A stretch of DNA of 23,544 nucleotides, taken from positions 1 through 23,544 of the forward strand of contig JAJDTQ010000283.1 in the NCBI GenBank assembly GCA_022827045.1. Direction: 5' to 3'. The notes under the pieces are model-generated. The model searched no databases. It worked only from the letters and a program-made list of their open reading frames with translations, and had not been told where the DNA came from. Positions 7,705 to 16,117 of this stretch are shown here, piece after piece. The translations under genes and the position numbers were made by a program. The DNA is from Candidatus Binatia bacterium (GTDB lineage: Bacteria; Desulfobacterota_B; Binatia; UBA9968; JAJDTQ01). The number at the start of each line of letters is the position of its first letter. Position 1 is the first letter of the stretch.

Positions 7705-8706
7705 ATGCGAATTGTGAAATCGGTGGGCAAAACGGCGCTCGTCGTGCTCGTGGCGGGGGCGTTTGCGCTGGCGGCAACGCCGGCAACGGCCGCGGACAAG
7801 TGGAAGCCCACGAAGCCCATCACCATCCTGGTGGGGTTCTCGGTGGGCGGCTCCATGGACACCGCCGCCAGGCTCCAGGGCGCCTTCATGTCGAAGGTCC
7901 TGGGCGTGCCCGTGGTGGTGCGCAACGTGCCGGGCGCCGGGGGCCGGAACGCCATCACGATCCTGAACCGTTCCAAGCCCGACGGCTACACCATAGGCGG
8001 CGTCGGCTTTCCCGGGCAGGCCGTCAATCAGGCCGTGCGGGGACTGGAACCCGACCTGCGGACCTTCGTCTGGATGGGGCGCCAGGTTTCCAATCCGTAC
8101 TTCATGCAGTCCACCAAGGCGGCCGGCAAGGAACACTGGACGTCGCTCAAGCAGATGAAGGCGGCCAAGCAACCCATCAAGTCGGGCATCACCGGGACCG
8201 GCGGGAACATGTTCACCATCTCCGTCCTCAGCGCCCAGATGGTGGGCTACCCGATAGACCTCATCCCAGGCTTCAAGGGCCCCGAGCTGATCGCCGGCAT
8301 CATCCGCGGCGACTTCGCCTTCACCAACCTGCCGCTGGTCAAGCGCTGGCACACCGCGGTGGACTCGGGCGAGGCCAACGCCGTGGCGGTGTACATGCCG
8401 AAACGGCACCCGAAGTTCCCGCATATCCCCACGGGGGTGGAACAGGGCTTCCCGGAACTGGGATCGCCGACGCTGGTAGGGCATACCCTCTACGCGCTGC
8501 CGCCCAAGACCCCTCCCGAGATCGCTTCCGTGCTGGAAGCCGCGCTGGTCAAGGCCAACAACGACGCCAAGACCAACGAGAAGATCGAGGCCAGCGGCAG
8601 CATCGTGGCGCCGTTGAGCGTTGAGGAGTGCAGCAAGCTGGTCGCCGATATGCTCGCTCTGGTGGGGAAACATGCCCCGCTGCTCAAGAAGTACATCAAG
8701 AACTGA
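7705..8706 (+). CDS. TTT transporter substrate-binding protein (TctC/Bug family)
   Basis: A 333-residue periplasmic binding protein of the Bug/TctC family, which captures carboxylates for a tripartite tricarboxylate transporter. The N-terminus is a signal peptide (basic MRIVKSVGK, hydrophobic core, ATPATAAD cleavage-like site near residue 30). Then come family hallmarks: PTKPITILVGFSVGGSMDTAAR, VVVRNVPGAGGRNAITI and KPDGYTIGG, which form the carboxylate-binding loops. A textbook AGGAGG at 7691-7696 precedes the ATG by about 8 nt, the strongest ribosome site in the window, which fits the high demand for binding proteins. It is followed by a long hairpin and then by both permease genes, so this is a complete system. 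The ligand cannot be assigned; the UbiD neighbour hints at an aromatic or unsaturated carboxylate. Confidence 0.92.
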   Translation: MRIVKSVGKTALVVLVAGAFALAATPATAADKWKPTKPITILVGFSVGGSMDTAARLQGAFMSKVLGVPVVVRNVPGAGGRNAITILNRSKPDGYTIGGVGFPGQAVNQAVRGLEPDLRTFVWMGRQVSNPYFMQSTKAAGKEHWTSLKQMKAAKQPIKSGITGTGGNMFTISVLSAQMVGYPIDLIPGFKGPELIAGIIRGDFAFTNLPLVKRWHTAVDSGEANAVAVYMPKRHPKFPHIPTGVEQGFPELGSPTLVGHTLYALPPKTPPEIASVLEAALVKANNDAKTNEKIEASGSIVAPLSVEECSKLVADMLALVGKHAPLLKKYIKN

Positions 8707-8716
8707 TTCCCGGCCG

Positions 8717-8754
8717 GCCACGACACGGTCCCGTGCGCGGGGCCGTGTCGTGCC
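8717..8754 (+). other. strong intercistronic RNA hairpin
   Basis: Ten bases CACGACACGG (8719-8728) pair perfectly with CCGTGTCGTG (8743-8752). The stem continues inward through a GU pair and three GC pairs, leaving a loop of about six bases. No T run follows, so it is not a classic intrinsic terminator. It lies 10 bp after the binding-protein stop and about 85 bp before the large permease. Such hairpins commonly protect the 3' end of binding-protein mRNA or partly block read-through, which would give more binding protein than permease. Confidence 0.6.
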
Positions 8755-8839
8755 GCTTCCTTCCGGGCTTCATCCGCCCCGGGGCCGTTCCTCCGCCAAC
8801 CCGGGCCTGACACTGCCGTGACACGGGACAGTCGCGTTC

Positions 8840-10309
8840 ATGTTTGAGGGATTCGGCCCCGCCCTGGCCACCATCGCCGAGCCTCACGTCATCGTGACGC
8901 TGTTCTCCGGCGCTGTCATCGGCCTGATCTTCGGCGCGGTCCCGGGGCTCGGCGGCATTCTCGCCATGTCGATGCTGCTGCCGTTCACCTTCACCTGGGA
9001 CGCCATCACCGCGGTCTACCTGTTCTGCGGCATCATGGGCGCCAGCGCCTTCGGCGGCTCCATCAGCGCGATCCTGCTCAACACTCCGGGCACCCCGGTG
9101 AACGCCGCCACCTGCTTCGACGGCTACCCCATGGCCAAACGCGGCGAGGCGGCGCGGGCGCTGGGGCTGTCGGCCGGAGCGTGCCTCCTGGGAGCGGCGT
9201 TCGGGCTCGTGCTCCTGGCGCTCTTGATCCAGGTCATGCGCCCGCTGGTGCTGGCCTTCGGCCACCCGGAGATCTTCTGGCTGGTGGTGTTCGGGCTGGT
9301 CACCACGGCCACCGTGAGCCAGGGCTCGCTGCTGAACGGGCTCATCGCCGGCGGCATCGGCATCCTGCTGTCGCTGGTGGGCCTCAGCGAGCCCACGGGC
9401 CTCATCCGCTACACGTTCGGCAGCGAATACCTGTGGGACGGCATTCCGCTGATCCCGTTCTTCGTCGGCCTCTTCGCCATCGGCGAGCTGATCAACTACT
9501 CGGCCCTGGGCGGCACCATCGCCAAGGATGAGGTCCAGGCCAGCATCCGGGGGGCGTGGCAGGGAGTGCTGGAGAATTTCCGCCACGCCGTCTGCCTTCT
9601 GCGCAGCTCTTCCATCGGCACGCTTGTGGGGATCATCCCCGGGGTCGGGGGCGAGACCGCCAACCTCATCGCCTACACCGTGGCCGTGCAGTCGTCCAGG
9701 GACCCGGGTTCCTTCGGCCAGGGCAACCCCGAGGGCGTCATCGCCAGCGAGGCGGCCAACGACTCCAAGGACGGCGGCGCGCTCCTGACCACCCTGAGCT
9801 TCGGTATTCCCGGCAGCCTCGCCATGGCCCTGCTGCTGAGCATCTTCATCATGCACGGGGTCTCGCCGGGGCCGCAGTTGATCGTGAAGCAGCCCATCTT
9901 CGTGTGGACCCTGCTCATCGGCTACGTCGTCGCCAACGCCTTCGCCAGCATCTTCGGCCTGCTGACCGCCCGCTACCTGGCCATCATCACCCGGCTGCCG
10001 GTGCATTACTTGTCCGCCATCATCGCCGTGATCGCCCTGGTGGGCACCTACATCCTGCGGGAGAACATCTGGGACGTGGTGCTGGTGGTGCTGCTGGGCG
10101 TGCTGGGGTTCGCCATGCGGCGGGCCGGCGTGCCGCTGCTGCCGCTGGTCATCGGCTTCGTGCTGGGCAAGCTGGCCGAGAACTCGTTCCTGCTGACGGT
10201 GCGCCTCAACGACGGCAGCTATCTCGGTTTCTTCGACAGCGTGATCTCCTGGATCCTCATCCTGACCATCGTCGGGATCCCGCTGGTCACGCGGCTGCGC
10301 AAGTCATGA
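8840..10309 (+). CDS. TTT transporter large permease (TctA family)
   Basis: A 489-residue inner-membrane protein with about 11-12 hydrophobic segments, the large channel subunit of a tripartite tricarboxylate transporter. Signature motifs are present in both halves: GAVPGLGGILAMSMLLPF near residue 35, AILLNTPGTPVNAATCFDGY near 75-95 with YPMAKRGEA, and GIIPGVGGETANLIAY near 260. Length is typical for the family (about 500). The start ATG at 8840 has only a weak GGGAC upstream, in contrast to the very strong site of the binding protein. The stop overlaps the small permease as ATGA, indicating translational coupling. It works with the binding protein and small permease to import carboxylates using an ion gradient. 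Confidence 0.94.
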   Translation: MFEGFGPALATIAEPHVIVTLFSGAVIGLIFGAVPGLGGILAMSMLLPFTFTWDAITAVYLFCGIMGASAFGGSISAILLNTPGTPVNAATCFDGYPMAKRGEAARALGLSAGACLLGAAFGLVLLALLIQVMRPLVLAFGHPEIFWLVVFGLVTTATVSQGSLLNGLIAGGIGILLSLVGLSEPTGLIRYTFGSEYLWDGIPLIPFFVGLFAIGELINYSALGGTIAKDEVQASIRGAWQGVLENFRHAVCLLRSSSIGTLVGIIPGVGGETANLIAYTVAVQSSRDPGSFGQGNPEGVIASEAANDSKDGGALLTTLSFGIPGSLAMALLLSIFIMHGVSPGPQLIVKQPIFVWTLLIGYVVANAFASIFGLLTARYLAIITRLPVHYLSAIIAVIALVGTYILRENIWDVVLVVLLGVLGFAMRRAGVPLLPLVIGFVLGKLAENSFLLTVRLNDGSYLGFFDSVISWILILTIVGIPLVTRLRKS

Positions 10310-10767
10310 AGCGCGTGAACCACAGCTACGTGATCGTCAACCTGCTCTACCTGGGGCTGGTGCTCGTGGTGGTGGTGCCCTCCCTCGGCTTCGAGGGACA
10401 GGCCGGCCTCGTGCCGCTGGTGCTGGGAATCCCGACCCTGGTGCTGATCCTGTTTTCCCTGGCACGGGAGCTGCTCTCCCCGCGCGCGGCGCCGGACGAC
10501 TCCGCGGAGGTGGCGCCCTGGGCCGGGGCCGTCCCCATCGTGGCGTGGCTCGCGGTCTTTTGCGTGCTGGTCTTCCTTATCGGCTTCCTGCTCACCATCC
10601 CCGTCTACATCGTGCTGTTCCTGCGCGGCTTCGCTCGGCTGTCCTGGGCGCGGTGCGGCATCGCCGCCGTGACCGTCTGGGCGCTGGTATACGTGAGCCT
10701 GAAATTCCTGCTGCACCGTATCCTGTTCGAGGGCGTGCTGTTCGGCGCCATCCCGCCGCTGCTGTAG
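10306..10767 (+). CDS. TTT transporter small permease (TctB family)
   Basis: A 153-residue protein with four hydrophobic segments (about 8-28, 33-55, 75-105 and 118-135), the expected size and topology of TctB. TctB proteins are poorly conserved in sequence, so the call rests on topology, size and position. The ATG at 10306 lies inside the TctA stop (ATGA overlap of 4 bp). The same frame is open further upstream within the TctA gene, but that portion is out-of-frame shadow. It completes the binding protein-large-small permease set in the uncommon but known order C-A-B. Confidence 0.88.
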   Translation: MKRVNHSYVIVNLLYLGLVLVVVVPSLGFEGQAGLVPLVLGIPTLVLILFSLARELLSPRAAPDDSAEVAPWAGAVPIVAWLAVFCVLVFLIGFLLTIPVYIVLFLRGFARLSWARCGIAAVTVWALVYVSLKFLLHRILFEGVLFGAIPPLL

Positions 10768-10823
10768 GGGCGGGTTGGCCACGCCGGCATCTTCGACCCG
10801 TTGCTTGATTCGTTCACGGACCC

Positions 10824-11687
10824 ATGCGACCCGAATTCATCGCCCTGGCCGCCGCCATCCTCTACTCCGGAGGCACCATCACCGCGCGCATGGGGATGAG
10901 CCACTCCTCTCCCCTGACCGCGGCCTGTGTGTTGCTGTTCCTGCGCACCGTCGTGTTCTGGGGCGGAGTGTTCCTGATGGGCGGGATCCCCCACGTCGAG
11001 TGGCTGCCGCTGCTGCTGTTCGTCGGACTGGGAATCCTTCAGACCGCCACGAGCCTTCTCCAGTTGACCGGCATCCACCGGCTGGGCGCCGCCAGGGCGG
11101 AGCCTCTGCGCAACACCTACCCGCTGTGGAGCGCGGTCATCGCCATCGTCTTCCTGGGCGAGCAGGCCAGCCTGGGCATCATCGCCGGGACACTCCTCGT
11201 GGTGGGCGGCATCGCGTTGATCTCCTGGCAGCCGGCGGAATCGGGCTTGCGCTATCGCTGGTGGGAGGGGATCTTTTCGCTTCTGGCGGCCCTGTTCGCG
11301 GGCGTCGCCTTCCCGATCAGGCGCATCGCCTTCGACATCTCCAACGAACCCCTCTACTTCGCCGCGGTCCTGGCCATCGTGTCCTTCGTGTCGCTCGGCC
11401 CGTACGTCAATATCCGTCTCCGGTCCGAGCAATTCGTGCTCAACCGCAGCGCGGTGCCCCCGTTCATCCTGTCGGGCTTCTTCGAATCCGCCGGCTCGCT
11501 GCTGTCGCTCATCGCGGTGAGCCTCGGCCGTGTCGTGGTGGTGTCTCCCATCGTCGCCTCGAGCCCCCTTTGGACCCTGATCCTGACCGTGGTCTTCCTG
11601 CGCGGCCTCGAGCGAATCAACACCCGTACCGTCACCGGCACCTTCGCGGTCATGACCGGCACCATCTCGATCATTCTGAGCCGGTGA
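10824..11687 (+). CDS. EamA/DMT-family transporter
   Basis: A 287-residue inner-membrane protein with about ten short hydrophobic segments arranged as two five-segment EamA repeats. Each repeat ends in a conserved drug/metabolite-transporter block: SLLQLTGIHRLGAARAEPL followed by YPLWSAVIAIVFLGEQ in the first, and IAVSLGRVVVVSPIVASSPL followed by WTLILTVVFLRGLERI in the second. EamA proteins mostly export amino acids, metabolites or toxic compounds; the substrate is unknown. It starts 56 bp after the small permease, has only a weak upstream ACGGA, and is the last gene of the plus-strand block. A palindromic element follows its stop before the convergent hydrolase gene. Confidence 0.88.
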   Translation: MRPEFIALAAAILYSGGTITARMGMSHSSPLTAACVLLFLRTVVFWGGVFLMGGIPHVEWLPLLLFVGLGILQTATSLLQLTGIHRLGAARAEPLRNTYPLWSAVIAIVFLGEQASLGIIAGTLLVVGGIALISWQPAESGLRYRWWEGIFSLLAALFAGVAFPIRRIAFDISNEPLYFAAVLAIVSFVSLGPYVNIRLRSEQFVLNRSAVPPFILSGFFESAGSLLSLIAVSLGRVVVVSPIVASSPLWTLILTVVFLRGLERINTRTVTGTFAVMTGTISIILSR

Positions 11688-11727
11688 CCATTCTCGCGCG
11701 TGCGGGACGCAGGGGTGGCGGCGATTC

Positions 11728-11750
11728 GGGGGCGACCGCCGGTCGCCCCC
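11728..11750. terminator. GC-rich inverted repeat between convergent genes
   Basis: GGGGGCGACC (11728-11737) and GGTCGCCCCC (11741-11750) form a perfect 10-bp stem with a 3-nt loop, in the 89-bp gap between the plus-strand exporter stop (11687) and the minus-strand hydrolase stop (11777). No clear T run lies on either side. It may act as a bidirectional terminator or mRNA end-protector. It resembles REP-like GC-rich palindromes seen between genes in many high-GC genomes. Confidence 0.5.
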
Positions 11751-11776
11751 ACGGACTCTTGGCTTCCGGGACGACG

Positions 11777-12814
11777 TCAAACGCGGAGGACGCGCTCCAG
11801 GTACCCCTGCATGACCGTGTTGTACCAGGGCGTGTCGATGCGACGGTCGTGGAACCCCACGTGGCCGCCGTTGTCGGTGAGCATCAGGGTCACGTTGGGT
11901 GGTGTGTTGCGGACGATGTCCTCGTAGGGATCGGCTGGTATCCAGGGGTCGTTCCTGGCGTGCAGCAGCAGCATCGGCGTGTCGATGCAGTCGAGCAATC
12001 CGGTGACCGAGCAGCGCGTGTAGTAATCGTCGCAGTCCGCGAAACCGTGGTGAGGGGCGGTGAAAGCGTTGTCGAACTCGCGGATGCTGCGGGCGGCCAG
12101 GACGGCCGCCTGTTGCTCCGGGGAGATCTCGGAGGCGCCGCCGATGACCGCCTCCTTCATGCGCGCCAGCAGCCACCGGTGGTAGAGCGTATTGCGGGGA
12201 CGCATCAGCCTGCGGATGACCGCACCGAGGTCGAGGGGCGTCGAGACCGTAATCGCGCAGAGGGGAGAGACCGCCCGGACGGTTTGCGCCAGATAGTGCA
12301 GGATCACGGTACCGCCGAGGGAGAACCCCACGAGAATGATACCGCGACGCGCCTCCTCGATGTCGAGGACCGCCAGCGCCGCTTCGACGTTGTCTCCGGA
12401 GCCCCCGCAATAGCTCCGGCGGCAGGTCGTCCGCGACGGCCCCGCGCCACGAAGGTTGAGGCGCATGACAGGATATCCGAGCCGCAGGAAAGAGCGGGTG
12501 GTCTCGAACATGTAGGAGCTGCCCTCGCAGCCGGTGAGGCCGTGCACCAGGATCACCAACGGCCGGTCCGTGACGCCCTGCGGGCGATGGAGAGCGGCAA
12601 GCAGCGTGTCGCCGTCCCCGCCTGGAACGGGGAGGCTCAGACGCTCCTGGAGCCAAGCCGACAGGTCCTCACTGGCGGGGAAGAAATAATACCGGAGCGT
12701 CTGAAGGTCGCCGCCCAGCCACGGGAAACGGGGCGCGAAGCGGGGACCGGCGTCCTCTCGCGGCCAGGCGCCGGGCAGCGAACCGCGGACGGTTACACCG
12801 TTACCCAAGATCAA
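11777..12814 (-). CDS. YheT-like alpha/beta hydrolase
   Basis: A protein of about 345 residues of the YheT/ABHD1-3 branch of alpha/beta hydrolases. The N-terminal RFPWLGGDLQTL corresponds to the branch hallmark usually ending HLQT (here DLQT). The catalytic triad is visible: Ser165 in GFSLGG, Asp289 in LLHARNDPWIP and His318 in GGHVGFHD; VILVHGLTGCEGSSY holds the oxyanion region. These enzymes are cytoplasmic or membrane-associated esterases with mostly unknown substrates. No ATG exists near the expected start. A TTG at 12814 overlapping the upstream gene stop as TTGA is chosen; a second TTG at 12808 is possible. The open frame up to 12910 lies over the enolase-superfamily gene and is probably not translated. 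It is the last gene of the molybdenum hydroxylase operon and could hydrolyse an ester, lactone or thioester intermediate. Confidence 0.83.
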   Translation of the reverse strand: MILGNGVTVRGSLPGAWPREDAGPRFAPRFPWLGGDLQTLRYYFFPASEDLSAWLQERLSLPVPGGDGDTLLAALHRPQGVTDRPLVILVHGLTGCEGSSYMFETTRSFLRLGYPVMRLNLRGAGPSRTTCRRSYCGGSGDNVEAALAVLDIEEARRGIILVGFSLGGTVILHYLAQTVRAVSPLCAITVSTPLDLGAVIRRLMRPRNTLYHRWLLARMKEAVIGGASEISPEQQAAVLAARSIREFDNAFTAPHHGFADCDDYYTRCSVTGLLDCIDTPMLLLHARNDPWIPADPYEDIVRNTPPNVTLMLTDNGGHVGFHDRRIDTPWYNTVMQGYLERVLRV

Positions 12815-13875
12815 GTCCGGGTGACGCCCAGGCCGGGGCCTTCCGGGACGCCGAGCTTGCCGTCCACCACCTTGATGCCGGTGAACGGGTCGCCGGTCAG
12901 GCCCTCGCACTCGCCGATCTCACAGTACTCGGACACACCCGGCGAGCTGAGGGCCAGATGCAGCAGGGCCGCGTCGCCCACCATGCACGCCGCGATGTTG
13001 CTGAGGCCGCACTCGGTTCCGGTCAGGGCGCACATGTCGGTGATCTGGCGCGCCTGCTGCACGCCGCCGGCCTTGAGAATGCCGGTGTTGATGGAGTCGC
13101 AGGCGTTGTCGCGGATGAGCCTGAAAGCATCATGCACCGAGCCGGCCGACTGATCGGCTTCGATCTTGATGCTCGACTGACCCTTCACCTCGGCGAGCGC
13201 CACGTCGTGATGCCGTGACAGCGGCTGCTCGAACACCGCCACTCCCAGCTCGGCCATGCCCGCGGCCATGCGGATGGCGGATTTGGCATCGAAGGCCTCG
13301 TTGGCGTCCACCTTGATGTAGATGTCCGGCCCTACCGCATCGCGCACCGCCGTGATCCGAGCCAGGTCCAGGCTCACCTCGCCCCTGACCTTGAGCTTGA
13401 GAGCGCGATAGCCCTGGCCCACCAGCTCACGGCACTCCCGCGCCATCTCCATCGGCGACCCCACGCTCACCATCTTGATGACCGTGATCTCCTCGCGCAC
13501 CAGCCCGCCCAGGAGCACGTAGAGGGGCGCGCCGTAGCACTTGCCCAGCAGGTCGTACAGCGCCATGTCCACGCCGCCCTTGGCGCGCCGGTTGTCCACC
13601 ATCCGGAAGTTGATGAGCCGGTTCAGCCGGTTCAGCTCCTCGACGGGTTGCCCCACCAGGAGCGGCCGCATGATCTCCTCGATGGCGTAGCGGACCGAAG
13701 CGGGGGTCTCGCCCGTCCGGGGAAACACGTCGATGTAACCGTAGCCGGTGTGCCCCGAGTCCGACTCCACGCTCACCAGAAAGCCGTTGGACGAGTAGAA
13801 CTGGTTGGTGGCGGTGATGAGGGGCTTCTTGTACGGCAGCTCCAGAGCTTCGAGCTGTATGTCCGTGATCTTCAT
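12811..13875 (-). CDS. enolase-superfamily enzyme, muconate-lactonizing subgroup
   Basis: A 354-residue mandelate racemase/muconate lactonizing enzyme (MLE) family protein. The capping domain is at about 1-125 and the barrel at 130-350. Catalytic elements follow the MLE subgroup: Lys160 and Lys162 (KLK on strand 2), metal ligands Asp190 (KVDANEAF), Glu216 (VFEQPL) and Asp241 (IEADQS), and Lys268 (ILKAGG) as the opposite-face base. This pattern fits cycloisomerases, o-succinylbenzoate synthases, dipeptide epimerases and related racemases; the reaction, abstraction of a proton alpha to a carboxylate, is known for the family, the substrate is not. The ATG at 13875 has AAGGAG eight bases upstream and is preferred over an in-frame start at 13902. 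It lies 47 bp after the acyl-CoA synthetase with a hairpin between, and overlaps the hydrolase start. Confidence 0.9.
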   Translation of the reverse strand: MKITDIQLEALELPYKKPLITATNQFYSSNGFLVSVESDSGHTGYGYIDVFPRTGETPASVRYAIEEIMRPLLVGQPVEELNRLNRLINFRMVDNRRAKGGVDMALYDLLGKCYGAPLYVLLGGLVREEITVIKMVSVGSPMEMARECRELVGQGYRALKLKVRGEVSLDLARITAVRDAVGPDIYIKVDANEAFDAKSAIRMAAGMAELGVAVFEQPLSRHHDVALAEVKGQSSIKIEADQSAGSVHDAFRLIRDNACDSINTGILKAGGVQQARQITDMCALTGTECGLSNIAACMVGDAALLHLALSSPGVSEYCEIGECEGLTGDPFTGIKVVDGKLGVPEGPGLGVTRT

Positions 13876-13902
13876 GATCGTACTCCTTGAATGCGCGTAC
13901 AC

Positions 13903-13923
13903 GGGCGGGCTTGAAGCCCGCCC
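13903..13923. repeat. REP-like inverted repeat between two operon genes
   Basis: GGGCGGGCT (13903-13911) and AGCCCGCCC (13915-13923) form a perfect 9-bp stem with a 3-nt loop. It touches the stop codon of the acyl-CoA synthetase and lies 27 bp before the enolase-superfamily start. The form GGGCGGG-TTGAA-CCCGCCC with trailing CTAC resembles common intergenic palindromes of high-GC environmental bacteria; copy number cannot be tested from this window. Confidence 0.5.
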
Positions 13924-16109
13924 TACACGTCCCGGCGCGCCGGGCGTGGCATGGGCTCCTGCGCATCCGCGCGCCGGACCAGCGTGTCCACGGCCAGAAC
14001 CCCCTGTCCCTCCGGCAGGACCATCAGAGGATTGAATTCGATTTCGTCCACTTCCTCCCGAAAGTCCAGCGCCAGCCGGGACAGGGCGACGACGATTTCC
14101 GCCAGGGCCGCGACGTCGGCCTTGGGCCGGCCGCGCGCACCTGTGAGGAGCGGGTAGGCGCGAATCTCACGGATCATGTCGTGGGCCTCTTCGAGGGCCA
14201 GCGGCGGCAGCCGGAACGACACGTCCTTCAGCACCTCGGTATAGATGCCGCCCAGGCCGAACGCGAGGCAGACGCCCAGGTCCGGCGTGCGCGACGCGCC
14301 GATAATGACCTCGGCCACCCCTTTCACCATCTTCTGCACCAGCACGCCGTCAACGCGCGCATCCGGCGCATTCCTCCCCACGTCTTCCAGCAGCCGGTCG
14401 TAACCCTGCCTCACCTCTTCCACGCCCGTCAGGTTGAGCCGCACTCCTCCCGCCTCGGTCTTGTGGGGCAGGTCCGCGGATTCGACTTTCAGGACTACCG
14501 GGAATCCCATCTCCGCGGCGGCTTCGGCCGCCTCCTCGCGGGAGCGGGCCAAGCTCTCCGGGGCCGTCGGGATGCGGTAGGCCCGAAGCAGGCGCCGCAC
14601 CGTGGCGTGGGAGGCGTCGCCGCCGGCAAGGAGCGGACGGAGCGCCTCGGTCTCCGCCGTGTCCCCCACGGGCGCCGCCACGCCGGACGCGACGCTTGTG
14701 CGACGGCGCGACAGCGCCAGGACGTCGTGCACCGCGCGCAGCGACTTCTCGTACTCCAGCAGCAAGGGCACATTCAGCTCGGTGAAGAACTCGAACCAGG
14801 CGCGGTCGAGCTGTTCACTCGCACGGGAGAGGAACAGGAACGGCTTGCCGCCGCGCCGGAGCGCCGCCGTCGACTCCCGGTACAAATCCGTCAGGCGGTC
14901 GCTGGGACTCTTGGGCAGGTTCAGGCGGCAACAGACCACCGCGAAGCTGTCGTCGCGCATGAAGGTTTCCAGGCATTCGAGATATCCGGGGCGGTTCGCC
15001 CAGTGCAGCTCCTCGATGTCCAGGGGGTTGCCGTTGAAGCCCTCCTTGTCGAAGTAGCGGCGCAACGCCTCGTAGGTGGCGCCGGCGGGCTCCGGCAGGT
15101 CCACGCCGTTGCGTTCGCAGATATCGGCGAGAAAGCTGCAATCGCCGCCCGAGATGGTGACGATGCCGACGCCGCCGGCGGCGGGCAGGCGGTAGGGCTC
15201 CGGAGTGCCCACCGCCAGGGCGGTGACTTCCAGCATCTGGTCCAGGTTGTCCACCGGGATCACGCCCTTCTGCCGGAACAGCCCGTCCCACACCGCTCCG
15301 GAGGTGGCCATGTTGCCCGAGTGGGAGGTGACGGCGCGCCCGCCCTTTTGGGAGCGTCCGAGCCTCAGCGCGATGACCACCTTCCCGCGCTCCCGCGCAA
15401 GGTCCAACAGCCCCGCCATCTCCTCGGGACGGCTCATGGACTCGATGACGGCGACGATGACCCGGGTACCGTCGTCGTCCACCGCAGCCCGCAGGTAATC
15501 GGTGAAGCCCGCGCCCACCTGGTTGCCCGGGGCGATGGCGTAGCGAAACCCCAGGCAGCGGTCGGCAGCCGTGTTGAGGAAGAGGTTGAGCAGGCCGGCG
15601 CTGCTGAACACCGCGCTCACGGGCCCAATGGTCAGGAGCTCGGGGAGCGGCGACGACCACAGCGCGGCGCCACTTTCGAGGGCCAGATAGCCCAAGGTAT
15701 TGGGCCCGGCCAGCGCGATCCCGTGCTCGCGCACGATGCGGGCCAGCTCCGCCTGATACCGTCGGCCCGTGTCGTCGAACTCGCCGAAGCCGGTGGCCAC
15801 GGTGAGCACGGCGCGCACTCCCTTGGCGGCGCACTCCTCCATCACCTGCACGGTGCCGTCGCGCGGAATCGCGACCACCGCCAGGTCCACCTCACCCGGC
15901 ACCGCGCCCACCGACGGGTAGCACGGCAGGTCGAAGAGCTGCTCGTAGCGCGGGTTGACCGGGTAGATGCGGTCCTTCGGAAAGCCGAACCGGAACAGGT
16001 TGCGCATGAGCGCGGCCGCGTGCGGGGCACGCTCGGAGGCGCCGATCAGCGCGATGTTTCGCGGCTTCAGCAACGCTGCCAGACGGTCGGGGGCGGGAGC
16101 GGAATCCAT
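13923..16109 (-). CDS. NDP-forming acyl-CoA synthetase (fused alpha-beta)
   Basis: A 728-residue acid-CoA ligase of the ADP-forming acetyl-CoA synthetase superfamily with both subunits in one chain. Domain order: CoA-binding Rossmann domain (about 8-135, with NIALIGASERAPHAA), two succinyl-CoA-ligase-like domains (about 145-450) and a C-terminal ATP-grasp domain (about 500-720, with LLRAYRIPTAPE, FPVVLKVES, HKTEAGGV and EVIIGASRTPDLG). His263 in TSHSGNMATSGAVWDGL is at the position of the family's SHTG motif and is probably the phosphorylated His. It would activate an organic acid to its CoA thioester at the cost of ATP. The ATG at 16109 lies 8 bp after the 2Fe-2S subunit stop with GAGGA overlapping that stop; the open frame to 16295 overlaps the neighbouring gene and is not favoured. 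The acid is unknown. Confidence 0.9.
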   Translation of the reverse strand: MDSAPAPDRLAALLKPRNIALIGASERAPHAAALMRNLFRFGFPKDRIYPVNPRYEQLFDLPCYPSVGAVPGEVDLAVVAIPRDGTVQVMEECAAKGVRAVLTVATGFGEFDDTGRRYQAELARIVREHGIALAGPNTLGYLALESGAALWSSPLPELLTIGPVSAVFSSAGLLNLFLNTAADRCLGFRYAIAPGNQVGAGFTDYLRAAVDDDGTRVIVAVIESMSRPEEMAGLLDLARERGKVVIALRLGRSQKGGRAVTSHSGNMATSGAVWDGLFRQKGVIPVDNLDQMLEVTALAVGTPEPYRLPAAGGVGIVTISGGDCSFLADICERNGVDLPEPAGATYEALRRYFDKEGFNGNPLDIEELHWANRPGYLECLETFMRDDSFAVVCCRLNLPKSPSDRLTDLYRESTAALRRGGKPFLFLSRASEQLDRAWFEFFTELNVPLLLEYEKSLRAVHDVLALSRRRTSVASGVAAPVGDTAETEALRPLLAGGDASHATVRRLLRAYRIPTAPESLARSREEAAEAAAEMGFPVVLKVESADLPHKTEAGGVRLNLTGVEEVRQGYDRLLEDVGRNAPDARVDGVLVQKMVKGVAEVIIGASRTPDLGVCLAFGLGGIYTEVLKDVSFRLPPLALEEAHDMIREIRAYPLLTGARGRPKADVAALAEIVVALSRLALDFREEVDEIEFNPLMVLPEGQGVLAVDTLVRRADAQEPMPRPARRDV

Positions 16110-16117
16110 CGGCGGGG

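Noticed and set aside
6040..8721. Very long minus-strand open frame (893 codons) opposite the UbiD and TctC genes
   Set aside because: It is antisense to two genes with clear family motifs, its translation is low-complexity rich in R, G, H and D, and such frames arise from GC-rich third positions.
8696..10006. 436-codon minus-strand frame over the TctA gene
   Set aside because: Low-complexity translation opposite a clear membrane permease.
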